This document shows, in pieces, positions 1 to 10,079 of a DNA stretch of 64,000 nt. How positions within the stretch are numbered: position 1 is the stretch's first letter; each line of letters opens with the position of its first letter. Source of the DNA: Patescibacteria group bacterium (GTDB taxonomy: Bacteria; Patescibacteriota; Microgenomatia; UBA1406; GWC2-37-13); assembly GCA_026004415.1 (NCBI GenBank), contig BPJC01000004.1, forward strand, positions 62,001 through 126,000, read 5' to 3'. Under the pieces are notes generated by a model. The model was not told the origin of the DNA. It did no database searches and saw only the letters and a program-made list of their open reading frames with translations. A program made the translations under genes and the position numbers.

Positions 1-736
1 TTAATATTTTTTGTATTTTAAGTCCTGTTTCATAATCCGAATATTTTTGCACACTGCCTGTTTGGTGAATAACAATATAATTTTGACAAAGCCTATCTAT
101 GATATTAAAAATATGTTTATTAAGACTGTGCGCTCCTAAAGAACCTCCTGTAACATATATTACTGGTTTGTTTTTGTTAATTTTAAAGGGCTTGTTTATT
201 ATTTTGAAAACAGCAGATCTAACAGGGTTTCCAGTTACAATAATTTTTTTTCTTAAAAAAAATGGAAATTGTTTCTGGTTTTCATAAAAAGACACAAATA
301 CCTTTTTAGCAAAAAAAGCAATACAGATATTGCTTAAACCCGCTTGTCTGGTTTGTTCATGAGTAAATATAGGAACTCTATTTAAGAAACCAATCAAAGC
401 AATAGGCAAAGCTATATAACCTCCAAATGAAATTATTACATCTGGTTTTTCAGATTTTATAATCCTGTAGCTTTCCCAAAATCCTTGAATAATTCTAAAA
501 ACATTTTTAATCCAGTCAAAACTTAAACTCCTTATAAACTTGCCTGTTCTTAAATCATAAAACTTTATCTTTTTTTCAACAGCATTTTTATAATCTAAAG
601 AATAACCTTTATCTCCTTCTAAATTATATTTTCTGCCAACCAATATAATAGTTGAGTTTGGGTCTTTTTGTTTAAGGTAATCAATTATTGCAAAAGCAGG
701 AGCAGGATGTCCTCCTGTAATTAAATATTTTCTCAT
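1..736 (-). CDS. murG: UDP-GlcNAc:lipid I GlcNAc transferase MurG, 3' end cut by window edge
   Basis: Makes lipid II from lipid I at the inner membrane face. 245 codons are visible without a stop; the C-terminal third lies beyond base 1. The N-terminus has a shortened glycine loop (ITGGHPAPA, where the family usually has GGTGGHxxPA), then SFGGY near residue 105, a HEQTRQAGLSN stretch near residue 125 and TGNPVR near residue 170, followed by the TGGSLGAHSLN nucleotide-sugar region, all in the order expected for MurG (GT28 family). Its ATG overlaps the ftsW stop as ATGA, so it is the last visible gene of the murein operon. The missing glycines could be a lineage trait or could mark a relative of MurG; position next to ftsW and murD favours MurG. 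Confidence 0.88.
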   Translation of the reverse strand, partial: MRKYLITGGHPAPAFAIIDYLKQKDPNSTIILVGRKYNLEGDKGYSLDYKNAVEKKIKFYDLRTGKFIRSLSFDWIKNVFRIIQGFWESYRIIKSEKPDVIISFGGYIALPIALIGFLNRVPIFTHEQTRQAGLSNICIAFFAKKVFVSFYENQKQFPFFLRKKIIVTGNPVRSAVFKIINKPFKINKNKPVIYVTGGSLGAHSLNKHIFNIIDRLCQNYIVIHQTGSVQKYSDYETGLKIQKIL

Positions 737-1827
737 ATATGCTTGGCTATATTATAAACAATGCCTAACAAAAAAAAAGTTATAAGCAAATTAGAACCTC
801 CATACGAAATTAAAGGAATTGGCAAACCAGTAAATGGAATTATTCTTGCGATACCCGAGACATTAATTGCCAGATGTAGCATAAAAAAAAGCATAATTGC
901 GCCAGACAGTATAAACCCAAATTTATCTGGAGCTGAAATAGCTGTTCTGTAAAGGTTGAAAATTAAATAAAAATAAATAATTAAAACAATCATAAGACCT
1001 ATAAAGCCAAGTTCTTCTCCTATGATTGCCAGTATGGCATCTGTATGAGCCTCTGGCAAAAATAAAAACTTTTTTTCAGAAAACCCAATACCTCTGCCAA
1101 ACAATCCACCACTGCTTAAGGCCTCTCTCATCTGTGTTATTTGATAACCTATTCCTAAAGGATCAGACTCTGGGTTTAAAAAAGCAGAGAACCGTCTTAG
1201 TCTGTAGGGCGCAATTATAATGCCTACAGCACCAAGCATACCAGCTAAAGCAAAAAGATAGATTAAATAAACATAGCTTAATCCAGAAAAATAATAAATA
1301 CCTATTGAAAGCAAAAATATCAACAAACCAGTACCTAAATCAGGTTGATTCATAATAAGAAACATTGTCAAACCTAACAGTATTAGAAACGAGGCAAATT
1401 GTTTTCTCTCTTTTTTTAAAAACCATGAGGAAAGATATAAGATCATTGCAAGTTTAGCAAACTCAGAAGGCTGAAAATTAAAAAAACCTAGATCAATCCA
1501 TCTTCTGGCTCCTCCTATTTGTTTGCCAATACCAGGTATTAAAACAATTAGCAATGACAAGAAGTTTACAACAACTAAACTAAAAGCTAAATAATACCAT
1601 CTGTGATAATCTATTTTAGAGGTTATATAAAAAATTATTAGACCAACTATGAACCAAATGCTTTGAAGTTTTACATAATAAAATGGGTCATTAAAGTTAA
1701 CATAAGAGCTCACAGAACTTGCCTCAAAAATAAAAAAAATACCCATCAAATTAATCACCACTGCTGTGAACAGAATATTATTAGCCAGATTAACAATTGT
1801 TTTATGCTTAAGTTTTGATCTAATCAT
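733..1827 (-). CDS. ftsW: FtsW/RodA/SpoVE-family glycan polymerase, probably FtsW
   Basis: SEDS-family membrane glycosyltransferase that polymerises lipid II, normally paired with a class B PBP. 364 aa, about ten membrane segments. Family blocks are present: FQPSEFAKLA near residue 130, GYQITQMREALSSGGLFGRG near residue 230, FLPEAHTDAILAIIGEELGF near residue 255 and a C-terminal GLPIPLISYGGSNL near residue 340. It lies between murD and murG, the usual place for ftsW, and overlaps murG by four bases; the partner FtsI is encoded in the same cluster. RodA cannot be excluded by sequence alone, but the neighbourhood favours the division enzyme. Intact, about the usual length. Confidence 0.92.
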   Translation of the reverse strand: MIRSKLKHKTIVNLANNILFTAVVINLMGIFFIFEASSVSSYVNFNDPFYYVKLQSIWFIVGLIIFYITSKIDYHRWYYLAFSLVVVNFLSLLIVLIPGIGKQIGGARRWIDLGFFNFQPSEFAKLAMILYLSSWFLKKERKQFASFLILLGLTMFLIMNQPDLGTGLLIFLLSIGIYYFSGLSYVYLIYLFALAGMLGAVGIIIAPYRLRRFSAFLNPESDPLGIGYQITQMREALSSGGLFGRGIGFSEKKFLFLPEAHTDAILAIIGEELGFIGLMIVLIIYFYLIFNLYRTAISAPDKFGFILSGAIMLFFMLHLAINVSGIARIIPFTGLPIPLISYGGSNLLITFFLLGIVYNIAKHI

Positions 1828-1853
1828 AGTAAAATCACAATAAACAACTGTCT

Positions 1854-3204
1854 TTAAAAAATTTGGTTAATTAATTGATTAAAGGCTCTACCTCGATCGA
1901 ACTCATTATTAAATTGAGCAAAAGATGTTGCTCCAGGAGAAAACAAAACATAATACTGTCTGTCTTTACCCAAAAATCTTTTTTTGATATCGTTTAATAT
2001 AGGTTCTAATTCTTGTTTGACAGCAGATATTTTATCAGGATATAATCTGCCAATTTCAGGTTTTACTTCATCTGAGAAACTTCCTTTGAGAAAATACACT
2101 TTGTCTACATTTGCTATTTCTTTTACAACATCATCGTAAGGCAAGCCTTTAGTATTACCTCCCATGATTAGTATAATATTGCCTGACTTAAAAGATTGAA
2201 TTGCTTTAGTTAAAGCAATTGGAGTTGTTGAGGTTGAGTCATTTATAAAGATTAGGTTTTTAATCTTTGCGACCTGCTCTAATCTAAAAGCCACTGGTTT
2301 AAAATTAACTAAATAATCAACAACTTCCTGGCTGTCATTGCCCAAAACATCAACTAAAAGTTTATAAACTCCTGCTGAGTTTGTTTTATTATGTTGGCCT
2401 TTTAAGTATTTTAATTTATAATTAAAGTCTTTTTTATCATAATAAAGCAGTCTAGATTTAACTTTGTATTTTTCCAAATAATTTATAATTTGTTTATTTG
2501 CAATTAAAAAAATCTTCTGGTTTTTGATAACTAAAGATTGCAGATTTATCATAAAAATATTCATCCATAGAACTGTAATAATCTAAATGATCAGGATAAA
2601 AAGAAGTAAAAACCGCAAATTTAGGACTTTTCTTAACTCTATGCAACCCAGACAACATCCACGAAGAAAGCTCCATAACAACCCAATCTGATTGCTTAAG
2701 CTCAAACAAAGTTTGAAGATTTTTTGAGTTAGGAAGATTGCCCAACAAGTAAGTATTTTTTTTTGTTTTTAAAAAATTGTAAACCATTGTTGTAACAGTT
2801 GTTTTTCCTCTAGTGCCTGTAACACCAATAATGTTTTCAGTATTTACCAAAGTAAAGAACAGATCAATACCGTTTATGATTATAGCTTTTCTTGATTCTG
2901 CTAGTTTCAAAAACTTATTGGACCATTTGATTTTATGATTTTTTACAACCAAATCAGCAGTCTCAAAGTCTTGTTTTCTATGTTGGCCTAAAACAAATGT
3001 AATATTTTCAAAATCACCAAGCTGTTTGATTGAGTTTTTTAACTCGTGACTGCTCTTTAAATCAGTAACCACAACATTAGCATTAAGGCGAGCAAAAAAT
3101 ATTGCAGAATCAACTCCACCGCCCTGCAGACCTAGACCCATAATGACAACCTTGCGTCCTTTTATAAATTCCTTGAATTCAGATAAGCCTTTAAACTTCA
3201 ACAT
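1854..3204 (-). CDS. murD: UDP-MurNAc-L-Ala:D-Glu ligase MurD, one frameshift
   Basis: Adds D-glutamate to UDP-MurNAc-L-Ala in the cytoplasm. Two overlapping frames together give about 449 aa, normal for MurD. N-terminal Rossmann start GRKVVIMGLGLQGGG (residues 16-30), P-loop GVTGTRGKTT (127-136), a DHLDYY metal/substrate region, then INDSTSTTP and ILIMGG in the C-terminal domain. The frame changes inside a seven-A run (plus-strand 2506-2512); removing one base restores EDFLIANKQIINYL. No other damage is visible, so an error in the sequence is more likely than a dead gene. Stop lies 26 bp before ftsW; start is 6 bp after mraY. Confidence 0.88.
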
Positions 3205-3210
3205 TTGTTT

Positions 3211-4257
3211 TTAATTTATAAAAGCAATTGCTAAACCAAGAATAGCAAATAGAATAGAAAGCAACCAAAGCCTCATAGTAACCTTAGGTTCTGGCCAGCC
3301 TATATACTGTAAATAAAGATGCAATGGCGCAACAGGAAATAGTTTTCTTTTTCTAATTCTTTTTGATAATAGTTGTAAAAGTGAAGTTAAAATCTCCAAG
3401 GTCATAACACCACTTATGATAGGCATTGAAAAAGGTTTACCTAAGATCAAGCCAATTACTGCAAAAGTAGCACCAAAAGAAAGAGCTCCGCTATCACCTA
3501 AAAAAATTCTAGCCGGATAAATATTAAAATACAAAAAAGCAAGCAAACCACCCATTAAAATAGCAATAAACAACAAAGTTGGTATATCAAAAATAGATGC
3601 AGAGATTACCCAAAAAGCCGCCAGAGAAATTATTAACACACCAGAAGATAAACCATCAATGCCATCTGTAATATTTAAAGCATTGGCAAAAGCAGTAATA
3701 ACAAAGACAGCAAACGGCACAAAAAACCATCCTAAGTGCCAAGTTCCGATAAACGGAACATGAATAAAATCTATTTTAAGAAAATAAAAAATAGACAAAC
3801 TAACTGCACTGGCGCAGAATAGTTCTAAAAACAACTTATGCCTTAATCTTAAACCAAAAAACTTTTTCTTTTGCCAATAAAAGATCTTATTTAGGTCATC
3901 ATATAAACCTATTAAAAAAAACATTAGAAAACAAGAAAGAATTATCATCATCTCAGCAAACATATTAGGATAATTGGAAAACACTTTTTCTGGCGGCAGT
4001 TTAAGCAAAAACAATAAAACAAAACATAAATATAAAATAGAGGTTAACATAATTACTAAAATACCTCCACCAACAGGAGTTCCCTTTTTTGCTTTATTGA
4101 ATTTGTCAAATATTGGCGTTGGTTTATCAAACGGATCCTTAGTTTGTTGATCTTGGCGCCTAAATTTAAGATCATACAAAAAATCAATAAATGGAAAAAA
4201 TAGCAAAAAATGTATAAAAAAAGACATTAAAACAATACCCAAATAAAGCGATGTCAT
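3211..4257 (-). CDS. mraY: Phospho-MurNAc-pentapeptide transferase MraY, variant C-terminal motif
   Basis: Transfers phospho-MurNAc-peptide to undecaprenyl phosphate, giving lipid I. 348 aa, about ten membrane helices. Active-site blocks seen: adjacent aspartates LYDDLNK (119-123), NALNITDGIDGLSSG (192-206) and FLGDSGALSFG (252-262). The usual PxHHHxExxGWxE element is represented by PLHLYLQYIGWPEP (311-324): only the first histidine of the HHH triad is kept, while GWPEP is intact. The ATG overlaps the dgkA stop (ATGA) and murD follows after 6 bp. A WecA-like role is possible because of the missing histidines, but WecA enzymes lack GWPEP and the operon context is purely murein. Confidence 0.87.
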   Translation of the reverse strand: MTSLYLGIVLMSFFIHFLLFFPFIDFLYDLKFRRQDQQTKDPFDKPTPIFDKFNKAKKGTPVGGGILVIMLTSILYLCFVLLFLLKLPPEKVFSNYPNMFAEMMIILSCFLMFFLIGLYDDLNKIFYWQKKKFFGLRLRHKLFLELFCASAVSLSIFYFLKIDFIHVPFIGTWHLGWFFVPFAVFVITAFANALNITDGIDGLSSGVLIISLAAFWVISASIFDIPTLLFIAILMGGLLAFLYFNIYPARIFLGDSGALSFGATFAVIGLILGKPFSMPIISGVMTLEILTSLLQLLSKRIRKRKLFPVAPLHLYLQYIGWPEPKVTMRLWLLSILFAILGLAIAFIN

Positions 4258-4636
4258 AATAATGTCAGTATTAAATTATAAATCTTGGGCAAAAAGATTA
4301 CTCCTGCTGTAATCACTGAACAGATAGAAAAAATTAGCATAGCTGCAGCTGAGACATCTTTGGCTAACTTGATTTCTTGTTTCCATTCTCTAGTTATTGC
4401 ATTATTAGTTTGTTCTATAGCTGTGTTTATCATCTCAATTACCAACCCCATAGTTATAAAGACAACGATTGTTAAAAACTCTGGCAAAGTAATTTTAAAA
4501 ACTAAAACCTAATATTAAAAGCTAAAATGGAAAACAGAAAATGCGTTTTAAAGTTATTTTGCGTTTTTTAAAGCCCAAACTAATCCTGAATATGCGTTTG
4601 AAAATGAATTTTATTGTTTTTTTTTATACTATTCAT
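4254..4636 (-). CDS. dgkA: Diacylglycerol/undecaprenol kinase DgkA, several frameshifts
   Basis: Small trimeric membrane kinase; in Gram-positive-like bacteria it phosphorylates undecaprenol, feeding the lipid carrier pool used by the neighbouring MraY. The C-terminal 77 residues are open and contain the family hallmark EMINTAIEQTNNAI followed by AKDVSAAAML and a last membrane helix. Upstream, the rest of the family pattern (SNAYSGLVWALKNA, then THFLFSIL, then TLPEFLTIVV) can be read only by changing frame about four times between 4490 and 4605, each at a short A or T run. Start ATG at 4636 lies 11 bp after the yvcK stop. Total about 127 codons, normal for DgkA. Treated as a gene with sequence errors; decay is the alternative. 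Confidence 0.75.
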
Positions 4637-4647
4637 AAAAACATTTA

Positions 4648-5645
4648 TCAACCTAATTTCTGATCAATTATTTTAAGCAACACCTTGGCTGTTTTGCTAT
4701 AACTATGCCTTAACACACTTCTGACAACCTCATCTGATTTATGTTGTTTGTTAATCCTTTTTGACAACAGATTAGCTCTTATAACTCTTGGGATCTCTGC
4801 CCAGATTATCTTTGACCATCTCACTGTTATACTTTTTGTAATGATCAACAATCTCTTTTTTTTATGGGTTCTTTATTGATTATAATATAATCAAGAGGTC
4901 TTTGTAAATATTTCTCTATTACTTTTACATAATCTTGAGCTGTAAAACTGTGTGTTTCTCCTGGTTTAGTAAATAAATTAACAAAAAAAATGATCTTAGC
5001 TTTTGTGTTTTTTACAGCATCGCGAATTTTTTTAACCAGCAGAACAGGAATAATGCTTGTATAAATATCTCCAGGACCTAAAATTATATAATCGGAGATC
5101 TTAATCTGTTTTATTGCCTTTGGATTGGCTGAAACATCAGAGTCAAGATCCAGTTTAATTATTCTATCTTCTGTGTTTCTGTAGTTGTCAATCTCTGCCT
5201 CCTGTCTGAGAATCTTGCCGCTTTTATACTCTGCTATAAGGTGAGAATGATCAAAAGTTACAGGTATTACACTTCCTTTACATTGCAAAAGTATATGGCA
5301 ATAATCTAAAACCTGCTGATATGAATCAGTGATTTTTTCTAAAGCAGACAAAAATAAATTGCCAAAGTTGTGACCTTTTAAATCACCAGATTCAAACCTA
5401 TACAAAAAAAGCTGTCTCCAAATTAAATCTTTAGCAGAGAGAGCAACTAAACACTGTCTAAGATCTCCTGGAGGCAAAACTCCTAATTGATCTCTAAGTT
5501 TTCCTGTAGACCCTCCAGAGTCAAACATCGTAACTATTGCTGAGATGTCAAGCAGATTGCTGTATTTTTTAAGACCTGATAAAACAACAAAAGAACCAGT
5601 TCCACCTCCAATAACTGAAACAGCGATCTTTTTTTTAGCTGTCAT
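4648..5645 (-). CDS. yvcK: YvcK/CofD-family morphogenesis protein, two frameshifts
   Basis: YvcK-type protein (UPF0052; fold shared with CofD), a UDP-sugar-binding factor linked to cell shape and central carbon use in Firmicutes and Actinobacteria. N-terminal GGGTGSFVVLSGLKKY, then FDSGGSTGKLRDQLGVLPPGD near residue 40, FGNLFLSAL near residue 95 and LGPGDIYTSI near residue 195. After INKEPIKK (codon about 262) the frame breaks in an eight-T run (plus 4856-4863); dropping one base continues as EIVDHYKKYNSEMVKDNLGRDP, and one extra base in GGG (4790-4792) leads into PRVIRANLLSKR and the C-terminus. ATGA overlap with murA. Corrected length about 332 aa fits the family. Confidence 0.85.
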
Positions 5646-7003
5646 TTCTTAACAATATCTGCGCCTAAATTTCTTAACTGTTGGTCAAAATTAGGATAAC
5701 CCCTTTCAATTATATCAACACCATCTACAATAGACTCTCCATTGCAAGCCAAACAAGCAATTACCAGACAAGCTCCAGCTCGCAGATCATTGACCTTGAC
5801 TACACCATTGTGAAACCTAACTGGTCCTTTAATCTCAATTGTTTGAAAATAATCTTTTTTATTCGGATCAAGATTAAACTGGAATTTATCGTACTCAGAT
5901 TCTGGAGTTCTAATAAACTCAATCTTTGCGCCAAGTTTTTTAAGTTCAGCAACATAACCAAATCTATCTTCAAAAACATACTCAGATAATCTTGATTTTC
6001 CATGAGCTTGAGTCATTAGAACTGTCCACATTGCCTGCCAATCAGTTTTAAAACCAGGATATGGAGCTGTCTCAATATCAACTGGTTTAAGATTATCAGA
6101 TTTATAAAACTCAAACAGTCTGATGATCAATAATTTTAAACTCAGCTTCAGCTTTTTTTTAAATTGTCCAAAAAAAACCTGGTAATCCGAAACCTCTGCG
6201 CCAGAGACCTCTAATCCTTTTTCCAGACAACCAAACCTAAAACAGCATACGAAACAGCTTCATTATGATCGCCTTTTACAAAAACTTCAGTATTTAGCCT
6301 AAAATTTTTCTGCTCTGGAGGGTTTGCAATTATGGTTTTTGGATCATTTGGCAGTCTTTTAATATCAACGCCTGCTTTTTGAAACATTGCGATTAACTCA
6401 TCTACCTCTGGCTCCAAAGCTGAGTTTTTTAATAACAACCTGTTTATCTGCAAAAACAGAAAGCATTACTAAGGTCTCAGTGCCAGTGTGAGATGGTTTT
6501 GGAAAACAATACTCTCCGCCAATAGGCTTTTCTTTTTTTAAGATGATAATAACCATCAGACGAACTGTAAACCACATCGACTCCTAAAGCCTTAACACCA
6601 TCTATAATTCTATCAATTGGTCTGGCTCCTATTCTACACCCGCCTGGATTAGGAACAAAACATTCTCCGACTCTATATAAAAGTGGAGCTAAAAACATAA
6701 ACGAGACCCTTATTTTTGAGCCATGCAACCATATCTACCTTATTATAATTTAGGTTGTTAGATCTTATCTCAATTGTGTTTTCATCAATCCAATTAAACT
6801 CTCCGCCTAAATCTTTGATGATATGTAATACCTCATTAACATCTCTAATTCTTGGAATATTTTTTAACACAATGCCAGATTTAAAAAAACAAAGAAGCAA
6901 TAAGAAGTTTTAAACTAGAATTTTTGCCTCCAGTGACTCTAACATCACCTTCAAGCAGTTTGCCTCCGTTTATAACATAAACATTTTCAATAGCGTTATT
7001 CAT
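5642..7003 (-). CDS. murA: UDP-GlcNAc enolpyruvyl transferase MurA, many frameshifts
   Basis: First committed step of murein precursor synthesis. Assembled from at least five frame segments: GGKLLEGDVRVTGGKNSSLK at the start, KNIPRIRDVNEVLHIIKDLG, the catalytic-loop cysteine block PGGCRIGARPIDR (fosfomycin-target Cys), NSALEPEVDELIAMFQKAG, and the C-terminal PYPGFKTDWQAMWTVLMTQA and DLRAGACLVIACL. About nine single-base indels separate them, nearly all one base too many in A or T runs of 5-8 (for example 6153-6160, 6170-6177, 6893-6899). The amino acid sequence between indels is well conserved and total length (about 453 codons) is near normal, so this looks like an error-rich stretch. Start 3 bp after murB; ATGA overlap with yvcK. 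Confidence 0.85.
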
Positions 7004-7006
7004 ATT

Positions 7007-7949
7007 TTAAATTAATTTAACTTCTAATTTTAAGTTGACTCCAAATTTATTTTTTACTTTTTCTTTAATTATCTCAATTATTTTAAGCAAATCTTTGTAA
7101 TTGCCATTGCCCTTGTTAATAATAAAATTGGCATGTTTTTCTGAAACAACGAAATCTCCAACAGCAAAACCTTTCAACCCGCATTTATCAATAAGGTAAC
7201 CAGCTGAAGTTGTTGGAAGTTCCAGTTTGTTTTTTAAGATCCTCTGAAATATTTTGGAAAAAACAACCTGCTGTAAACACTCCAAAAGGCTGAGTTTTTT
7301 TTACGATACTCTAAGGCAGAGTTTGCTCTCTCAACTAAAATAGCCTTATTCAATTTCTTAAAACTTAAAACAACCTCTACTAAAAAATCTTTTGTGTCTT
7401 GTAATACGCTGTAGTCATAACTAAAATTAAAATAATCTGCTTTTTACCTCTTTGAACTCGCCTGCTCTAGTCAGAATTAAAGCTGATTCAACTACATCAC
7501 CAACATAGGATAATGGATTAGTCCATTTTGAATTCATAACAACAGCTCCACCCACAGTTCCAGGCAAACCCAAATGATACTCAATACCAGATAAACCCAT
7601 ACTAACAGTTTTCATTAACCAATTGGTTCATGTTATAACCAGATGAAACCTTTACTAAAACTGTTTCTTTATCATCAGCAATTATCTCTTTATGCCTATA
7701 CTGATTTAAGATATAAAAGGGATATTGATCTTTTATAATAACCATATTAGATCCTCCGCCGATAATTCCTGGCACAATCTTTTCTTTTTTTAGAAACTCT
7801 GACAGACTCTGCCAATCATGCTTTTGCCTTAACCTAACCAAGCAAGAAATCTTTTTTCTAACCTTGCTAGTTAAATAAGGAGCTATATCAATATTAAACA
7901 ATACCTGGTCAGGCGCAAAGTAGTTTAACAATCTTTCTTTTAGATTCAT
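7007..7949 (-). CDS. murB: UDP-N-acetylenolpyruvoylglucosamine reductase MurB, frameshifts
   Basis: FAD-dependent reductase converting the MurA product to UDP-MurNAc. FAD-binding pattern GIIGGGSNMVI near residue 63, then SGIEYHLGLPGTVGGAVVMNS near residue 130, a YRKKTQP region, AGCFFQN, and AGYLIDKCGLKGFAVGDFVVSEKHANFIIN at the C-terminus: a type II-like MurB of about 310 residues. Four frame breaks are seen, at runs of A (4, 5, 8 and 6 long on the coding strand), each repaired by dropping a single base. Start ATG overlaps the murC stop as ATGA; murA follows after 3 bp. Confidence 0.86.
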
Positions 7950-9339
7950 ATTTGTTTTATAGCAGGTATTAGCTTATAAACTTCTCCTGCTCCTATAGTA
8001 ACTATTATATCAGTTTTATCAGACAAAGATTTTAAAATCGTTAAAACCGAGTTAAAATCTTTAGCATAAAAAAAAATCTTTTTTTATCTAACTCAGAGAT
8101 TAACTGATAAGAGTTAATTACTCCAGTATCTGTTTCTCTTGCTGAAGCAAAAATAGGCAATATAATAAGATAATCTAACTGTCTAAAAGCATTAATAAAC
8201 TCCTGCTTCAGACTTAAAGTTCTTGAAAAAGTATGTGGCTGAAAAACATAAACTATTTTTTTGTTAGGAAAAACTTTGCCTTAAAGCGCTGTTTACAGCT
8301 AAAATCTCTGTAGGATGATGGACCATAATCATCAAAAATTTCTCTATTATCAGAGGTTTTACCATAATACTGCAGTCGTCTAACTAGTCCTGTAAATAAA
8401 GCAATAGTTTCTGCTATTTGTTTATAACTAAAACCAAGATTAAAAAGCAATGATATAACCAATGCTGAGTTGTAAATATTTTTTTCACCTAACAGTTTTA
8501 TGGAAAAACTCAAACTGTTGTTTTTTGTAAAACAATCTAAATTTGGAGCCTAAACTATTGTAATCTATACTTGAGACTGATAGATCAGAAGAGCCATTAT
8601 CTGACACAGTAATTATGTTTTTATGTTTGTCTTTAATAAGCTGATAAAGTTTTAAAACTCCTTTATCTTTAATGTTTAAATATACAGTAGATTCAGGATA
8701 GCTTAAAATATACTGATAGAAAGTTCTTAAAACATCGTCAAAATCTTTGTACACATCAGGATGATCATAATCCAAAGCAGGTATAATAAGATGATCAAAT
8801 TTATAAAGTTTAAGTTTAATTCTCATATCAACAGGAGGTGATACTGCATATTCATCAGCTTCCAACACAAAGTACTTATTTCCAAAAAAAGCACCTGCCG
8901 GCAAACCAGAAAACTCAGTAGTTCCCACATAGTAACCAATACTGGCAACAAGTTTATAAAGACAAAACGCTGTTAAAGATGTTGTTGTCGTTTTACCATG
9001 AGTGCCAGCAATAAGCACTGATTGCTGAAACTTATCTTGAAGCTGTCTAATATACTCAGATTGATGAAGCACTTTGATATTTTTGCTTTTAGCATAAACA
9101 ACCAAAGGGTTGTTTACTCCTCCATGGGCTCCAGTGTATACAACTAAATCTGGATTAAACATGTCTATATTTGATTCTTTCAAATCAGTATCATAAACAA
9201 TGCCTTTATTATCTAAATACTCATCTGTAGGAAACTTGTCTGCCACATCATAACCTGATACAGTGTGTCCTAAATCTTTGGCTAATAATGATAGGTTTAC
9301 CATACCCCAGCCTTTGATGCCAAGAAAATAGATTCTCAT
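7946..9339 (-). CDS. murC: UDP-MurNAc:L-alanine ligase MurC, frameshifts in 3' half
   Basis: Adds L-alanine to UDP-MurNAc. The first 284 codons are open: MRIYFLGIKGWGMVNLSLLA at the start (MurC normally has GIGGxGM), P-loop AGTHGKTTTTSL near residue 112, LEADEY near residue 160 and DYDHPDVY near residue 190. The rest (LGEKNIYNSALVISLLFNLG, then DDYGHHPTEILAVNSALRQ, then VYVFQPHTFSRT, ending in VTIGAGEVYKLIPAIKQI) is recovered by five one-base corrections in T5, CC, T5, A7 and T9 runs. Corrected length about 463 aa is typical. Overlaps pgeF upstream and murB downstream by four bases each. Confidence 0.87.
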
Positions 9340-10079
9340 AACTTTAGTATTAAACTAAGATTCTGCTGATTTAAGGCTTTATCTCTTCTATAAGAACAAA
9401 ATCTTTTATCACAACTTGTACAAAAAAGCCTATAATCAATCTGATTTTTATTTAATCCTGCTTTTTGATACTGTAATAAATTAAGTCTCAGCAAGTTTAA
9501 ATAAAAAGTTTTGTTAAACTTTCTAAGTATCAGGTCCTGCCAATTACTGTAAACAAGTTTAAACAAACTGGCTCTATCTGAATCAATTGAGTAACAACAG
9601 TCAGCTATGTGCGGACCAATGCTTATTTTAATATCATCCAGTTTTGCGCCCAGAAGCTGAAGTTTTAATATCATTTTCTCAGCAAAATTAGCCAAACTTC
9701 CAAGCCAACCTTGATGAGATACAGCTATAAATTTATCAGCAGTGTACAAAACAGGCAAACAGTCTGCTGTTTTAATAACCAAAACAGTATTGACTAAATT
9801 AGTCACAACAGCATCTGTATCAGGCAAAATTGTAAACTCTGAATTAAGATCATCTGAATTGTTTAAAAAGTTTATGTTAGTGCTATGAGTTTGTCCCATA
9901 AAAACTATCTTAAGTTTGCTTTTTAAAACACCTGTCTGTTTGCTGACAAAGTCTTTTATTTTTTCTGCGGTGGCAGTCAAGTCTTTGTTTTTAAATGACA
10001 ATCTTTTTTTTAAAACAAAGGCAGTAAAAATATTATTGTTTATCAAAGTTGATCTAAAGTAATTATTTTTTTCAACCAT
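9336..10079 (-). CDS. pgeF: Peptidoglycan editing factor PgeF (YfiH/laccase-domain family)
   Basis: Cytoplasmic enzyme of the DUF152/YlmD/LACC1 family; members act as purine nucleoside phosphorylase/deaminase and, in E. coli, prevent L-Ser replacing L-Ala in the murein stem. 247 aa. Catalytic pattern present: QTHSTN (63-68), ADCLP with Cys107, HQGWLG with His122 (family HAGWRG), then GPHIADCCY (155-163) and a C-terminal CTSCDKRFCSYRRD. It sits between murE and murC with overlaps on both sides (8 and 4 bp), right before the L-Ala-adding ligase whose specificity it would police. Unlike its neighbours it is free of frameshifts. Confidence 0.88.
   Translation of the reverse strand: MVEKNNYFRSTLINNNIFTAFVLKKRLSFKNKDLTATAEKIKDFVSKQTGVLKSKLKIVFMGQTHSTNINFLNNSDDLNSEFTILPDTDAVVTNLVNTVLVIKTADCLPVLYTADKFIAVSHQGWLGSLANFAEKMILKLQLLGAKLDDIKISIGPHIADCCYSIDSDRASLFKLVYSNWQDLILRKFNKTFYLNLLRLNLLQYQKAGLNKNQIDYRLFCTSCDKRFCSYRRDKALNQQNLSLILKL

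Noticed and set aside
99-287. Plus-strand frame near the window start
   Set aside because: Antisense shadow of murG, no start signals.
5642-9339. Programmed ribosomal frameshifting in the mur genes
   Set aside because: The breaks are too many, occur at varied homopolymers including CC and GG, and lack stimulatory structures; sequence error explains them better.
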